Shown piece by piece: positions 50,089 through 58,806 of a DNA stretch of 64,000 nucleotides (its first letter is position 1; the number at the start of each line of letters is the position of its first letter). The notes under the pieces were generated by a model, which had not been told where the DNA came from, ran no database searches, and saw only the letters and a list, made by a program, of their open reading frames with translations. The DNA is from Sphingopyxis sp. OAS728. GTDB lineage: Bacteria > Pseudomonadota > Alphaproteobacteria > Sphingomonadales > Sphingomonadaceae. Both the position numbers and the translations under genes were made by a program. The stretch lies in contig NZ_JADBDT010000001.1 in the NCBI RefSeq assembly GCF_014873485.1, positions 1,984,001-2,048,000 on the forward strand. The letters are read 5' to 3'.

Positions 50089-51749
50089 AGCGCCTCCTGC
50101 TGGCCGCGCTGGCCCTCACCGTCGCCACGCCCGCGCACGCCGACACGCTCGTCGACAATGTCAACGGCATCACGCTCGACAAGGATGGCAAGCTCGTCCG
50201 CTTCACCGGGCTCGTCATCGACACGCAGGGCAAGGTCAAGCAGCTTCTCGACCGCAAGGACAAGCGCCCCGAACGCCCCGATTTCCGCGAAGACGGCAAG
50301 GGCCGCACGCTCATCCCCGGCCTGATCGACGCGCACGGCCATGTCATGGGTTTGGGCTTCCAGTTGATGCTGCTCGACCTGTCGAACACGAACAGCCTTG
50401 CCGAGGCGCAGGCGGCGATCCGCAAATATGCCGCCGAGAATCCCGAAATGCCGTGGATCATCGGGTCGGGCTGGAATCAGGAGAAATGGGGCCTCGGCCG
50501 TTTCCCGACCGCCGCCGACCTCGATGCCGCGGTGCCGAACCGCCCCGTGTGGCTCGAACGCGTCGACGGCCACGCCGGCTGGGCGAACACGGCGGCGATG
50601 ACCACCGCGAAAATCACCGCCGCGAGCAAAGCCCCCGAAGGCGGCCGCATCGAAATGGAGGGCGGCAAGCCGAGCGGCGTCTTCGTCGACGCCGCGATGA
50701 GCCTCGTCGACAGCGCCAAGCCCAAGCCGCTCGCGCGCGACCTCGACCGCGCGCTGTATCTCGCGCAGCAAAAACTGCTCGAACAGGGCATCACCGCGAT
50801 CGCCGACATGGGCACCAGCATCGCCGACTGGCAGGCGTATCGCCGCGCCGGCGACAAGAAACAGCTTGCGGTGCGGATCCTTTCCTACGGCGGCGACATC
50901 GACAATATGGCACTGATCGCCGGCTCCGAACCGACGCCCTGGCTCTATGACGACCGTCTCCGCATGGTCGGGGTAAAGCTTTATCTCGACGGCGCGCTCG
51001 GCTCGCGCGGCGCCTGGTTGAAGGCGCCGTACAGCGACGCGCCGGGACAGAAGGGCCTGCCCCTGCTCACCCCCGCGCAGCTCCGCAACAAGATGGTGCG
51101 CGCGTCGATGGACAAGTTCCAGGTCGCGATCCACGCGATCGGCGACGCCGCCAATGCCGAGGCTTTGGACGCGATCACCGACCTCACCGCCGACCTCCCC
51201 GGCGAGCGCCGCTGGCGGATCGAACATGCGCAGATCATCGACCCCGTCGACATCCCGCGTTTTGCGACGCTCAAGGTCATCGCCTCGATGCAGCCCGTCC
51301 ACCAGACGAGCGACCGCGTGATGGCCGAAGCGCGCCTCGGCCCCGATCGGCTCAAGGGCGCCTATGCCTGGCGCAGTCTCGAAAAGGCGGGCGCCCGCCT
51401 CGCCTTCGGGTCCGACGTTCCGGTCGAAAGCGCGAACCCCTTCCCCGGCATCGCCGCCGCCATCTCGCGCACCGATGCCAAGGGCGAACCCTTCGGCGGC
51501 TGGCGCCCCGAGGAGATCGTGACGCGCGAGACCGCGCTCGACGGCTTCACGCGCACCGCCGCTTTCGCAGGGTTCGCCGAGGACCGCATCGGCACTTTGA
51601 TGCCCGGGATGCGCGCCGACTTTCTGATTATCGACGCCGACCCGATGCTCGCGAGCCCCGACGAGATTCGCAAAATGACCCCACTCGAAACATGGATCGG
51701 CGGCTATCGCTATTACAAGAAGAGCGAGGGCGCGACCGTTGGCCGCTGA
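50085..51749 (+). CDS. Secreted amidohydrolase family protein (YtcJ-like)
   Basis: 554 residues, GTG start overlapping the previous stop. Signal peptide (LLLAALALTVATPAHA), so periplasmic. Zinc ligands in DAHGHV, AIHAIGDAANAEA and RIEHAQII, and an FGSDVPVESANP aspartate, mark the amidohydrolase TIM barrel. Substrate unknown: hydrolysis of an amide or cyclic N-acyl compound. Coupled to both neighbours; the next gene starts before this one ends. Confidence 0.9.
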   Translation: MKRLLLAALALTVATPAHADTLVDNVNGITLDKDGKLVRFTGLVIDTQGKVKQLLDRKDKRPERPDFREDGKGRTLIPGLIDAHGHVMGLGFQLMLLDLSNTNSLAEAQAAIRKYAAENPEMPWIIGSGWNQEKWGLGRFPTAADLDAAVPNRPVWLERVDGHAGWANTAAMTTAKITAASKAPEGGRIEMEGGKPSGVFVDAAMSLVDSAKPKPLARDLDRALYLAQQKLLEQGITAIADMGTSIADWQAYRRAGDKKQLAVRILSYGGDIDNMALIAGSEPTPWLYDDRLRMVGVKLYLDGALGSRGAWLKAPYSDAPGQKGLPLLTPAQLRNKMVRASMDKFQVAIHAIGDAANAEALDAITDLTADLPGERRWRIEHAQIIDPVDIPRFATLKVIASMQPVHQTSDRVMAEARLGPDRLKGAYAWRSLEKAGARLAFGSDVPVESANPFPGIAAAISRTDAKGEPFGGWRPEEIVTRETALDGFTRTAAFAGFAEDRIGTLMPGMRADFLIIDADPMLASPDEIRKMTPLETWIGGYRYYKKSEGATVGR

Positions 51750-53007
51750 TGTGCCGACCCGTCGCGCGCTGCTCACCGGCCTCGCCGCGCTGCCGGTTGC
51801 CGCCGCAGCGACCGCTGCCGAACGCAAGGAGCGCAAGCCCAAGAGGCGCAAGCCCGCCAAGCCGAAAGTCCAGCATGTCGATGTCGCGATCATCGGCGCG
51901 GGCGTGTTCGGCGCATGGACCGCATGGCATCTGCTCCGCGCGGGCAAGTCGGTGCGGCTGTTCGACGCCTATGGCGCCGGCAACGCCCGCGCCTCGTCGG
52001 GCGGCGAGAGCCGCGTCATCCGCATGGGCTATGGCTCTGACACCATCTATTCGGAGATGGCGCGCGACTCGCTCAAATATTGGAAGGATCTTTCGGACAG
52101 CGCGAGCGCCCCGATCTTCCACAACACCGGCGTCCTCTGGTTCGCGCCGCAGGGCGACGCCTACACCGCGCAGTCGCTCGCGTGGTTGCAGGCGAACCGT
52201 GTCGGGCACGAACATGGCGACGTCAGCTGGCTCCAGAATAAATATCGCCAAATCCAATTCTATCAGGGCGAAACCGGCATCCTCGAAACCGAGGCGGGCG
52301 CACTGATCGCCGCGCGCGGGGTGCAGGAGCTGATCGCCGACGCGCAGATCGAGGTCGAGCGCGTCGTGATGCCCGCGCCGCTCTTCTCGAAAAGGACCAA
52401 GCGCCACACGCTGCCTGACGGCGGCACCGCCGATCACCTCGTCTATGCCGCGGGCCCGTGGATCGCCGAGCTATTCCCGCAGCAATTGATGAACAAGATC
52501 GTCGCGACGCGGCAGGAAGTCTATCATTTCGGCGCACCGCAGGGCGACACGCGCTTCGCACCGCCCGAACTGCCGGTGTGGGCCGATTTCAACAACGGCC
52601 GCATCGTCTATGGCATCCCCGACCTCGAAGGCGCGGGGTTCAAGATTGCGATCGACGTCCATGGTCCGACGGTCGATCCCGACACGATGGAACGCCAGCT
52701 CTCGCCCGCAGGGATCGCCGAAGCGCGCGCCTATATGCAGCGCCGCTTCCCCGGCCTTGCCAATGCGCCACTGCTCGGCGGGCGCGTCTGCCAATATGAG
52801 AATAGCTCGAACGGCGATTATCTGATCGACCGCTTTCCGGGGCAGGAGCATGTCTGGCTCGTCGGCGGCGGATCGGGCCACGGCTTCAAGAACGGCCCCG
52901 CGGTCGGCAAGCGCGTCGCAGCGCACATTCTCGACGCGAAGCTCGCGGTCGAACCGCGCTTCAGTTTCGCGACCAAGGCAACGGTGGCGGCGCGGACTGT
53001 TTTCTGA
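51739..53007 (+). CDS. FAD-dependent amine/amino acid oxidase with Tat-like leader (MSOX-like)
   Basis: 422 residues; the TTG at 51739 is favoured because GAGGG lies eight bases upstream, and a GTG at 51751 is the alternative. Leader TRRALLTGLAALPVAAAATA is a twin-arginine-like signal, so it is probably exported folded with its FAD. GxGxxG motif IIGAGVFGAWTA at about 51-62, GGESRVIRMGY near 88-98, and C351 in GRVCQYENSSNGDYLIDR where monomeric sarcosine oxidase carries its covalent flavin cysteine. It should oxidise a methylated amine or imino acid. Confidence 0.87.
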   Translation: MAADVPTRRALLTGLAALPVAAAATAAERKERKPKRRKPAKPKVQHVDVAIIGAGVFGAWTAWHLLRAGKSVRLFDAYGAGNARASSGGESRVIRMGYGSDTIYSEMARDSLKYWKDLSDSASAPIFHNTGVLWFAPQGDAYTAQSLAWLQANRVGHEHGDVSWLQNKYRQIQFYQGETGILETEAGALIAARGVQELIADAQIEVERVVMPAPLFSKRTKRHTLPDGGTADHLVYAAGPWIAELFPQQLMNKIVATRQEVYHFGAPQGDTRFAPPELPVWADFNNGRIVYGIPDLEGAGFKIAIDVHGPTVDPDTMERQLSPAGIAEARAYMQRRFPGLANAPLLGGRVCQYENSSNGDYLIDRFPGQEHVWLVGGGSGHGFKNGPAVGKRVAAHILDAKLAVEPRFSFATKATVAARTVF

Positions 53008-53018
53008 TCGGGGCAAGC

Positions 53019-54167
53019 ATGAAACTCACCGACTGCCACAATATCGACGACTTCCGCGCGCTCGCAAAGCGCCGCCTACCCTGGCCGGTATTCGACTATA
53101 TCGACGGCGCCGCCGACGACGAGGTCACCCGCCGCCGCAACCGCGCGGCGTTCGACGATTGCGACCTCATCCCGCGCGTGCTTGCCGGGGTCGAAAGCGT
53201 CGACATGCGAACGACCTTGTTCGGGCGCGAGATGGCGATGCCGCTTTTCCTCTCGCCGACCGCGCTCCAGCGCCTCTTCCACTGGCAGGGCGAGCGCGCC
53301 GTGCTCCGCGCTGCCGCAAACGCCGGCACCGTCGCGGGGATATCGAGCCTTGCTACGATCAGCCTCGCCGAAGCGGGCGCGCTGACGGGCGGCCCCAAGC
53401 TCTTCCAGCTCTACGTCCATCATGACGAGGGGCTCAACCAGGCGATGCTCGACGCCGCGCGCGATGCGAGGTTCGACGCCGTCGCGCTCACGGTCGATAC
53501 GATTGTCGGCGGCAACCGCGAACGCTGCCTGCGCTCGGGCTTCACTTCGCCTCCGCGTTTCACGGCATCGAACATGCTGAGCTACGCCGCCAAGCCCGGC
53601 TGGGGGCTCAACTATGTCCTCCGCGAAAAGTTCAGCCTGCCCAATCTCGCGACGCATGTCTCCGAAGGATCGAGCGTCCCCAAATCGGTCGCCGAATATT
53701 TCACCTCGATGCTCGACCAGAGCCTCGACTGGAAACGCGCCGAGGCGATCCGCAAGAAATGGGACGGCCCCTTCTGCCTCAAGGGCATCGTCGCGGTCGA
53801 GGACGCCAAACGCGCCGCCGACATCGGCGCGACCGCGATCATGGTGTCGAACCATGGCGGACGCCAGCTCGACGGCAGCATCGCGCCCTTCGACGCGCTT
53901 GCCGAGATCGTCGACGCGGTCGGCGACAAGCTCGAAGTCATCTGCGACGGCGGCATCACGCGCGGCACGCATGTGCTGAAAGCGCTATCGGTCGGTGCCA
54001 AAGCCTGCTCGGGCGGCCGTCTCTATCTCTACGCGCTCGCGGCGGCGGGCGAGGATGGCGTCGCCCGCGCAATCGCCCTGCTCCGCGCCGAGATGGAACG
54101 CGGCATGAAATTGATGGGGGCCAAGACCCTCGCGGATCTCGGCCCCCATAATTTGCGCTGGCGTTAG
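53019..54167 (+). CDS. lldD: FMN-dependent alpha-hydroxy-acid dehydrogenase (L-lactate type)
   Basis: 382 residues of the glycolate oxidase/LldD family. Catalytic H279 in SNHGGRQLDG, FMN-lysine K255 in FCLKGI, and the opening FDYIDGAADDE. It oxidises L-lactate or a related hydroxyacid and passes electrons to quinone or oxygen. Last gene of the operon, 11 bases after the flavoprotein oxidase. A hairpin follows. The gene symbol is by family; the substrate might not be lactate in this operon. Confidence 0.92.
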   Translation: MKLTDCHNIDDFRALAKRRLPWPVFDYIDGAADDEVTRRRNRAAFDDCDLIPRVLAGVESVDMRTTLFGREMAMPLFLSPTALQRLFHWQGERAVLRAAANAGTVAGISSLATISLAEAGALTGGPKLFQLYVHHDEGLNQAMLDAARDARFDAVALTVDTIVGGNRERCLRSGFTSPPRFTASNMLSYAAKPGWGLNYVLREKFSLPNLATHVSEGSSVPKSVAEYFTSMLDQSLDWKRAEAIRKKWDGPFCLKGIVAVEDAKRAADIGATAIMVSNHGGRQLDGSIAPFDALAEIVDAVGDKLEVICDGGITRGTHVLKALSVGAKACSGGRLYLYALAAAGEDGVARAIALLRAEMERGMKLMGAKTLADLGPHNLRWR

Positions 54168-54181
54168 CCGGATGATGTGAA

Positions 54182-54199
54182 CCCCGGCTTTCGCCGGGG
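54182..54199. terminator. Hairpin between convergent lldD and creD
   Basis: CCCCGGC-TTTC-GCCGGGG, a 7-bp stem with a 4-base loop and no long T run on either side. Probably a bidirectional or weak terminator. Confidence 0.4.
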
Positions 54200-54204
54200 A
54201 GCAC

Positions 54205-55665
54205 TCATGCCGTCGCCGGCTCGTCCTTCTTGCCGATCCCGCCCCAGTCGATGTTGCGCGTCATGTACATCACCCCGGCAAGGGCGAAGAACATCAGCAC
54301 CGAACCGATCAGCAGCGCATAGGCTTCGAGATTGAGCAGCGTATAGAGCAGGGCATAAAGCCCGATCAGCATCGCCGCGAGGAAGCGCGCGCGCTTCCAG
54401 CTCTTCAATACCGCCGCGCTGTAGAAGGTCAGCAGCCCGATAATCGCTGCCGACGCGACCATGTAAGCAGGCATGAACCCGATCACCTCGGCAAAGGCGA
54501 GCAGCAGCACGAAGAACAGCACCAGCGCGATGCCCGTCAGCAGATATTCGGCGGCTGCCACGCGCGCGCCCGCGATGATGTCGAACATCAAAAAGGCGAC
54601 GAAGGTGAAGCCGATAAACAGGAAGCCATATTTGATACTGCGATCGACCTGACTGTAGAGGTCGACAGGTTCGATCAGGCTGATCGCGACCGCCTTTGCG
54701 GTGCCGCCCGACGCTTCGCCCGTGTTGCCGCTACCCGCGGCCTCGACCGCCACCGGCTCCATATAGACTTCGCGCGGGCCATAATTGGTCGTGACCGGCG
54801 GCGACAGATCGCCCGTCAGCACCTGCGCCTGCCCCAGCGCTAGGTTCGGGATCGCATAGCTCGCGGTGAAGCCGCTGCCCTTCACCTCGCGCTTCGCGGG
54901 CAGGAAATCGCCGCCGAAGCTCGGGTTGGGCCAGCTCGACTTGACGGTCCAGCGCGTGTCGACGCCGCGCGGGATCAGCTTGAAATCGCCGAGCCCGCGC
55001 ACGCCGATCCTGTAATCGACCTTCATCGGCGCCGCGGCACTCCAGTCGACAAACGCAAAGGTCCCCGAATTGCCCGTCGAGAGCAGCCCCTTGCCCGGCT
55101 GGAGCGCAAGCGGGGTCCCGTCGACGGTCAAACTATTCCCGTCGACCAGCCCGCGCGCGTCGCTGATGCCCAGCCGCACTTCGGCCCGGTCGAGCATCAA
55201 TGCGTCGCGGCTCACGCCGTACCGCGCGATATCGGCGGGCAGCACAAACGTGGCGCTCCCCGCGATCTGGCTTTCATAAACGACGGTCTCGTAAATCGCC
55301 TTCTTGCGCTTCTCGGGCTTGATGACGACGTCGGCCTTGTTCGTCTGCGGCGACAGATAGAGGTTGCGGATCGTGTTGACGGTCCGCGTCACATCCTTGC
55401 CATTCTCCTGCAACCTCGTCGTTTCGGTCGCGCGGTATGGGATAACGATCACCGGCCCGGCGATCGTCTGTTGCCCGCCCCAGCCCTGCCCGATCGAGGC
55501 CTGCGCGGTTTCGGCCTGCTGCTGGCGATCCCAGAGTAGGCCGTAAATCATCAAAAGGGGAACCATCAACGCAACCGCGATCAGCACCGCGATGACCAGC
55601 TTAACACCGGGACTTCGCTCGCTACGCGCAGGGGGAATGGGAGGGACCGAAACGCTTTGAGCCAT
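54205..55665 (-). CDS. creD: CreD-family inner membrane protein
   Basis: 486 residues from the ATG at 55665. One N-terminal membrane segment (about 22-44, VIAVLIAVALMVPLLMIYGL), a large periplasmic beta-rich region, and about five C-terminal membrane segments (GFLFIGFTFVAFLMFDII, LTGIALVLFFVLLLAFAEVI, others). CreD/CirA-like proteins are linked to the CreBC response and colicin E2 tolerance in Escherichia. No creB/creC is in this window. It is transcribed alone, convergent with the lldD operon. Confidence 0.9.
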   Translation of the reverse strand: MAQSVSVPPIPPARSERSPGVKLVIAVLIAVALMVPLLMIYGLLWDRQQQAETAQASIGQGWGGQQTIAGPVIVIPYRATETTRLQENGKDVTRTVNTIRNLYLSPQTNKADVVIKPEKRKKAIYETVVYESQIAGSATFVLPADIARYGVSRDALMLDRAEVRLGISDARGLVDGNSLTVDGTPLALQPGKGLLSTGNSGTFAFVDWSAAAPMKVDYRIGVRGLGDFKLIPRGVDTRWTVKSSWPNPSFGGDFLPAKREVKGSGFTASYAIPNLALGQAQVLTGDLSPPVTTNYGPREVYMEPVAVEAAGSGNTGEASGGTAKAVAISLIEPVDLYSQVDRSIKYGFLFIGFTFVAFLMFDIIAGARVAAAEYLLTGIALVLFFVLLLAFAEVIGFMPAYMVASAAIIGLLTFYSAAVLKSWKRARFLAAMLIGLYALLYTLLNLEAYALLIGSVLMFFALAGVMYMTRNIDWGGIGKKDEPATA

Positions 55666-55767
55666 GGGGGATAACTTTCGCTGCCTCAACTGGTCGACGA
55701 ATTTGCACGGTTCACCGACACGGTCAAGCGCGAAGCGATAAGACGAACTGCCAGCCTTTCGCGCACG

Positions 55768-55802
55768 AAAAAGGGGACGGCCTCCCCCGAAGCCGTCCCC
55801 TT
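55768..55802 (-). terminator. Terminator after the TorF-type porin gene
   Basis: AAGGGGACGGC / GCCGTCCCCTT 11-bp stem with a 10-base loop; on the minus strand it is followed by five T residues. It separates the porin gene from creD. Confidence 0.8.
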
Positions 55803-55830
55803 CGCGCGTGGTCGCTGACCCGCTAGGCGA

Positions 55831-56580
55831 TCAGAAAGATGCGCCCAGCGTAAAGACCACGGTTGGATCGTAAAGCGTGTCGAGCGCCTTGATGCCCGAC
55901 TTTTTGACGTCGGTATCGATATATTGGACCGAGAAGGTCGCGAAGCTCGCGGCGAAAGACGCACCCACCGACCAGTCGACATATTTGCCGTCGGGCGACA
56001 CGAGGCCGAGCGAACCATCATTATAACCGATACCCGCGGTCAGCGTGACGGGCGAGTTCGGAATGCCGAAACCGGCGCCGAGGTTCAGGTAGATATTGTC
56101 GTCGTCGCCGAGCGAATTCTGCTTCGGCGCATAGGCGACCATACCGGTGACCGAGACGGGTCCGATGTCGTGCGACAGCTTGCCGATGCCTTCGAAATAA
56201 TCGGTCGGCGCGCCGCCGTCTTCGCTACCGGGATAGGTATAATAGGTGACGCCCAGATCGACCGTCGTGCCCGAAGCGACTTCGGTGTTGAAACCGCCAT
56301 AAATATCGAGCTCGAACTTGCCATAGGCGGGGCTGTCGGGAAGCGTTGATCCCCAGACGCCGGCATAAAAGCCGCTTTCATGGCTGACGGTCAGCGTCGG
56401 CTGGACGGCGACCTTTTCGTTCGACAGCGAAATGCCGCGGAAACGATAATCCGTGGTGACCGCAATGCCGCCCGAGAGCGTGAACGGACCGCTGGCTTCT
56501 TCTTCCTGTGCGAAGGCGGGCGTCGACATGGCCGACGCGGCGAGCAGCATGCCGAAACACGCTTTGGTAAGAAACTTCAT
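55831..56580 (-). CDS. TorF-family putative outer membrane porin
   Basis: 249 residues. Signal peptide with cleavage after TPAFA. Alternating hydrophobic and polar residues with many aromatic strand ends (TTDYRFRGISLSNEKVAVQP, GFYAGVWGST, YVDWSVGASF) and a C-terminal phenylalanine show an outer-membrane beta-barrel. The TTDYRFRG opening is characteristic of this TIGR-type family, seen mostly in proteobacteria. Substrate unknown. Monocistronic: strong terminator below, own promoter above. Confidence 0.9.
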   Translation of the reverse strand: MKFLTKACFGMLLAASAMSTPAFAQEEEASGPFTLSGGIAVTTDYRFRGISLSNEKVAVQPTLTVSHESGFYAGVWGSTLPDSPAYGKFELDIYGGFNTEVASGTTVDLGVTYYTYPGSEDGGAPTDYFEGIGKLSHDIGPVSVTGMVAYAPKQNSLGDDDNIYLNLGAGFGIPNSPVTLTAGIGYNDGSLGLVSPDGKYVDWSVGASFAASFATFSVQYIDTDVKKSGIKALDTLYDPTVVFTLGASF

Positions 56581-56844
56581 GGGTGATCCCCCTAACCAAA
56601 AAAACGGATCGTCCCGGCCTGCCGTACGAGTCCGCGCCTCTTCAATCCGGGCGTGTGACTACGAACGCTTAAGAAATTGCCGATTTTGCTGCGACGCACA
56701 AACGAAAATTGCTCAAAAGTTACGAATCGGTGTCAAACTGTGTCTTTCCAGCAACAATTCGCCGCGCGCGCGCCGGGCTTTGCCAACGGGCGGCGAGACG
56801 GCTAAAGAGCGGCGCATATCTCCCATCGTATCGAGCACGCACAT

Positions 56845-57996
56845 ATGAGCGATCACAACCCCGGCCTGCGCCCCTGGCGCGACATTGCGCGGCGCGAATG
56901 CCGCCAGATCATGGTCGGCAATGTCCCCGTCGGCGGCGGTGCGCCGATCAGCGTCCAGACGATGACGAACACGCTGACCAGCGATCCGGTCGCGACGATC
57001 GACCAGATCCGCCGCTGCGAGGAGGCCGGCGCCGACCTGATCCGCGTCTCGTGCCCCGACACCGATTCGACAGCGGCGCTCGGCAAGATTGTTCGCGCGT
57101 CGCGCATTCCGATCATCGCCGACATCCATTTTCACTATAAACGCGCCCTGGAAGCCGCCGACGCCGGCGCCGCGTGCCTGCGCATCAACCCCGGCAACAT
57201 CGGCTCGTCCGAACGCGTCGGCGAAGTCGTCCGCGCCGCCAAAGCGAACGGTTGCGCGATCCGTATCGGCGTCAACGCCGGCAGCCTTGAGAAAGACCTG
57301 CTCGAAAAATATGGCGAGCCCTGCCCCGAGGCGCTCGTCGAAAGCGCGCTCGATCATATCAAGCTGCTGCAGGATCACGACTTCCACGAATATAAGGTCG
57401 CGGTGAAGGCGAGCGACGTCTTCCTTGCGGTCGCCGCTTATGCGCAGCTCGCCGACGCGGTCGACTGCCCGCTCCACCTCGGCATCACCGAAGCCGGCGG
57501 ACTGATCGGCGGCACCGTCAAATCGGCGCTCGGTATCGGAAACCTGCTCTGGGCGGGCATCGGCGACACGATCCGCGTCAGCCTCTCGGCCGAGCCCGAA
57601 GAAGAAGTGCGCGTCGGCTATGAGATACTGAAATCGCTCGGTCTCCGCACGCGCGGCGTCCGCGTTGTCTCCTGCCCCAGCTGCGCGCGGCAGGGCTTCG
57701 ACGTCATCCGCACCGTGCAGGCGCTCGAGGAGGCGCTCCAACACATCAAGACCCCGATGTCGCTCTCGGTCCTCGGCTGCGTCGTCAACGGCCCCGGCGA
57801 GGCGCGCGAAACCGACATCGGCATCACCGGCGGCGGCAACGGCAAGCATATGGTCTTCCTGTCGGGCGTCACCGACCATCATGTCGAGGACGCCGACATG
57901 ATCCAGCATATCGTCAAGCTCGTCGAGGCGAAGGCGGCCGAGATCGACGCCGGCAGTTCGGTGAGCATGGACACGCTGCACGGCAAGGCGGCGTAA
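56845..57996 (+). CDS. ispG: 4-hydroxy-3-methylbut-2-enyl-diphosphate synthase
   Basis: 383 residues. [4Fe-4S] ligands C277 and C280 ([10 protein letters not shown]) and C312 ([11 protein letters not shown]), with E319 as the fourth ligand in this family. TIM barrel with [16 protein letters not shown]. It is the penultimate-but-one step of the MEP isoprenoid pathway, making HMBPP. Essential in this lineage; cytoplasmic. The 264 bases before it also hold the porin promoter on the other strand. Confidence 0.97.
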   Translation: MSDHNPGLRPWRDIARRECRQIMVGNVPVGGGAPISVQTMTNTLTSDPVATIDQIRRCEEAGADLIRVSCPDTDSTAALGKIVRASRIPIIADIHFHYKRALEAADAGAACLRINPGNIGSSERVGEVVRAAKANGCAIRIGVNAGSLEKDLLEKYGEPCPEALVESALDHIKLLQDHDFHEYKVAVKASDVFLAVAAYAQLADAVDCPLHLGITEAGGLIGGTVKSALGIGNLLWAGIGDTIRVSLSAEPEEEVRVGYEILKSLGLRTRGVRVVSCPSCARQGFDVIRTVQALEEALQHIKTPMSLSVLGCVVNGPGEARETDIGITGGGNGKHMVFLSGVTDHHVEDADMIQHIVKLVEAKAAEIDAGSSVSMDTLHGKAA

Positions 57997-58070
57997 GCGG
58001 GCATTGGACCGCGGCGTTATTGGCCGCGCGCGTATCGGCCTTGGGGTGGATTTCAGACTGTCCCCTATGC

Positions 58071-58153
58071 CCGTTCGTGTCGAGCGAAGTCGAGACACCC
58101 ATCGACGCAACGCCTAGCCCGATAGGCATCTCGACTACGCTCGATGCGAACGG
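58071..58153. repeat. Dispersed palindromic repeat, family 2
   Basis: CCGTTCGTGTCGAGCGAAGT and its imperfect inverse ending GCTCGATGCGAACGG form a long stem with inner arms CGAGAC / ATCTCG. The TCGAGCGAAGTCGAG unit is a common sphingomonad intergenic element. It lies between ispG and the acetyltransferase gene. Confidence 0.65.
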
Positions 58154-58223
58154 ACCAGGTAGGCAGAAGGTCCCCTACCGTTCGAAATTTGACAGCACGC
58201 GCCTGACTCGACAGAGCGCAGCC

Positions 58224-58703
58224 ATGACTCTCGCCATTCGCTCCGCCACCCCCGCCGACCTGCCGCTCATCGCGCAGTTCATCCGCGACCTCGCCGACTA
58301 TGAAAAACTCGCGCACGAAGTCCGCTTCGACGAGGCAAAGCTTGGCGCCAACCTCTTCGGCCCGCGTCCCTATGCCGAGGTGGTGATCGGCGAACTGGAT
58401 GGGAACCCGCAGGGCTTCGCGCTCTTCTTCCATAATTTCTCGACCTTCGAAGGGCGCCCCGGCATCTATCTCGAAGACCTCTTCGTCCGCCCCGAAGCGC
58501 GCGGATCGGGGCTCGGCAAGGCGCTGCTCGCGCATCTTGCGAAGCTCTGCGTCGAACGCGACTGCGCCCGCCTCGAATGGTGGGTGCTCGACTGGAACAC
58601 CCCGTCGATCGGCTTTTACCAGAGCCTCGGCGCAAAGCTGATGGACGAATGGACCGTGATGCGCGTCGATGGCGACGCGCTCACGAAGCTGGCCAGTTCC
58701 TAA
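58224..58703 (+). CDS. GNAT-family N-acetyltransferase (diamine/thialysine type)
   Basis: 159 residues, ATG at 58224. FLEDLFVRPEARGSG-like segment (IYLEDLFVRPEARGSGLGKA) and the WWVLDWNTPSIGFYQSLGA region match spermidine/thialysine-type GNATs, with the acetyl-CoA loop R-G-S-G-L-G-K. Acceptor unknown. A longer frame exists upstream across the repeat but has no family match. Convergent with the second S41 gene. Confidence 0.9.
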   Translation: MTLAIRSATPADLPLIAQFIRDLADYEKLAHEVRFDEAKLGANLFGPRPYAEVVIGELDGNPQGFALFFHNFSTFEGRPGIYLEDLFVRPEARGSGLGKALLAHLAKLCVERDCARLEWWVLDWNTPSIGFYQSLGAKLMDEWTVMRVDGDALTKLASS

Positions 58704-58708
58704 ATCCT

Positions 58709-58780
58709 CGTCACCCCGGACTTGATCCGGGGTCCATTGGGTGGCCGTAGAATGGATGCCGGATCAAGTCCGGCATGACG
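58709..58780. repeat. Dispersed palindromic repeat, family 1 (copy 3)
   Basis: CGTCACCCCGGACTTGATCC ... GGATCAAGTCCGGCATGACG. Third copy of the 7721-7793 element, in reverse order of the outer pairs (GGGG end and GCAT end swapped). It lies between convergent gene ends and can serve as a bidirectional terminator. Confidence 0.75.
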
Positions 58781-58806
58781 AAGTAGGGCCATAGCGGCCC
58801 GACGGC

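Noticed and set aside
56581..56844. Riboswitch or attenuator before ispG or the porin gene
   Set aside because: No conserved structure recognised by eye; only ordinary promoter-like AT-rich sequence.
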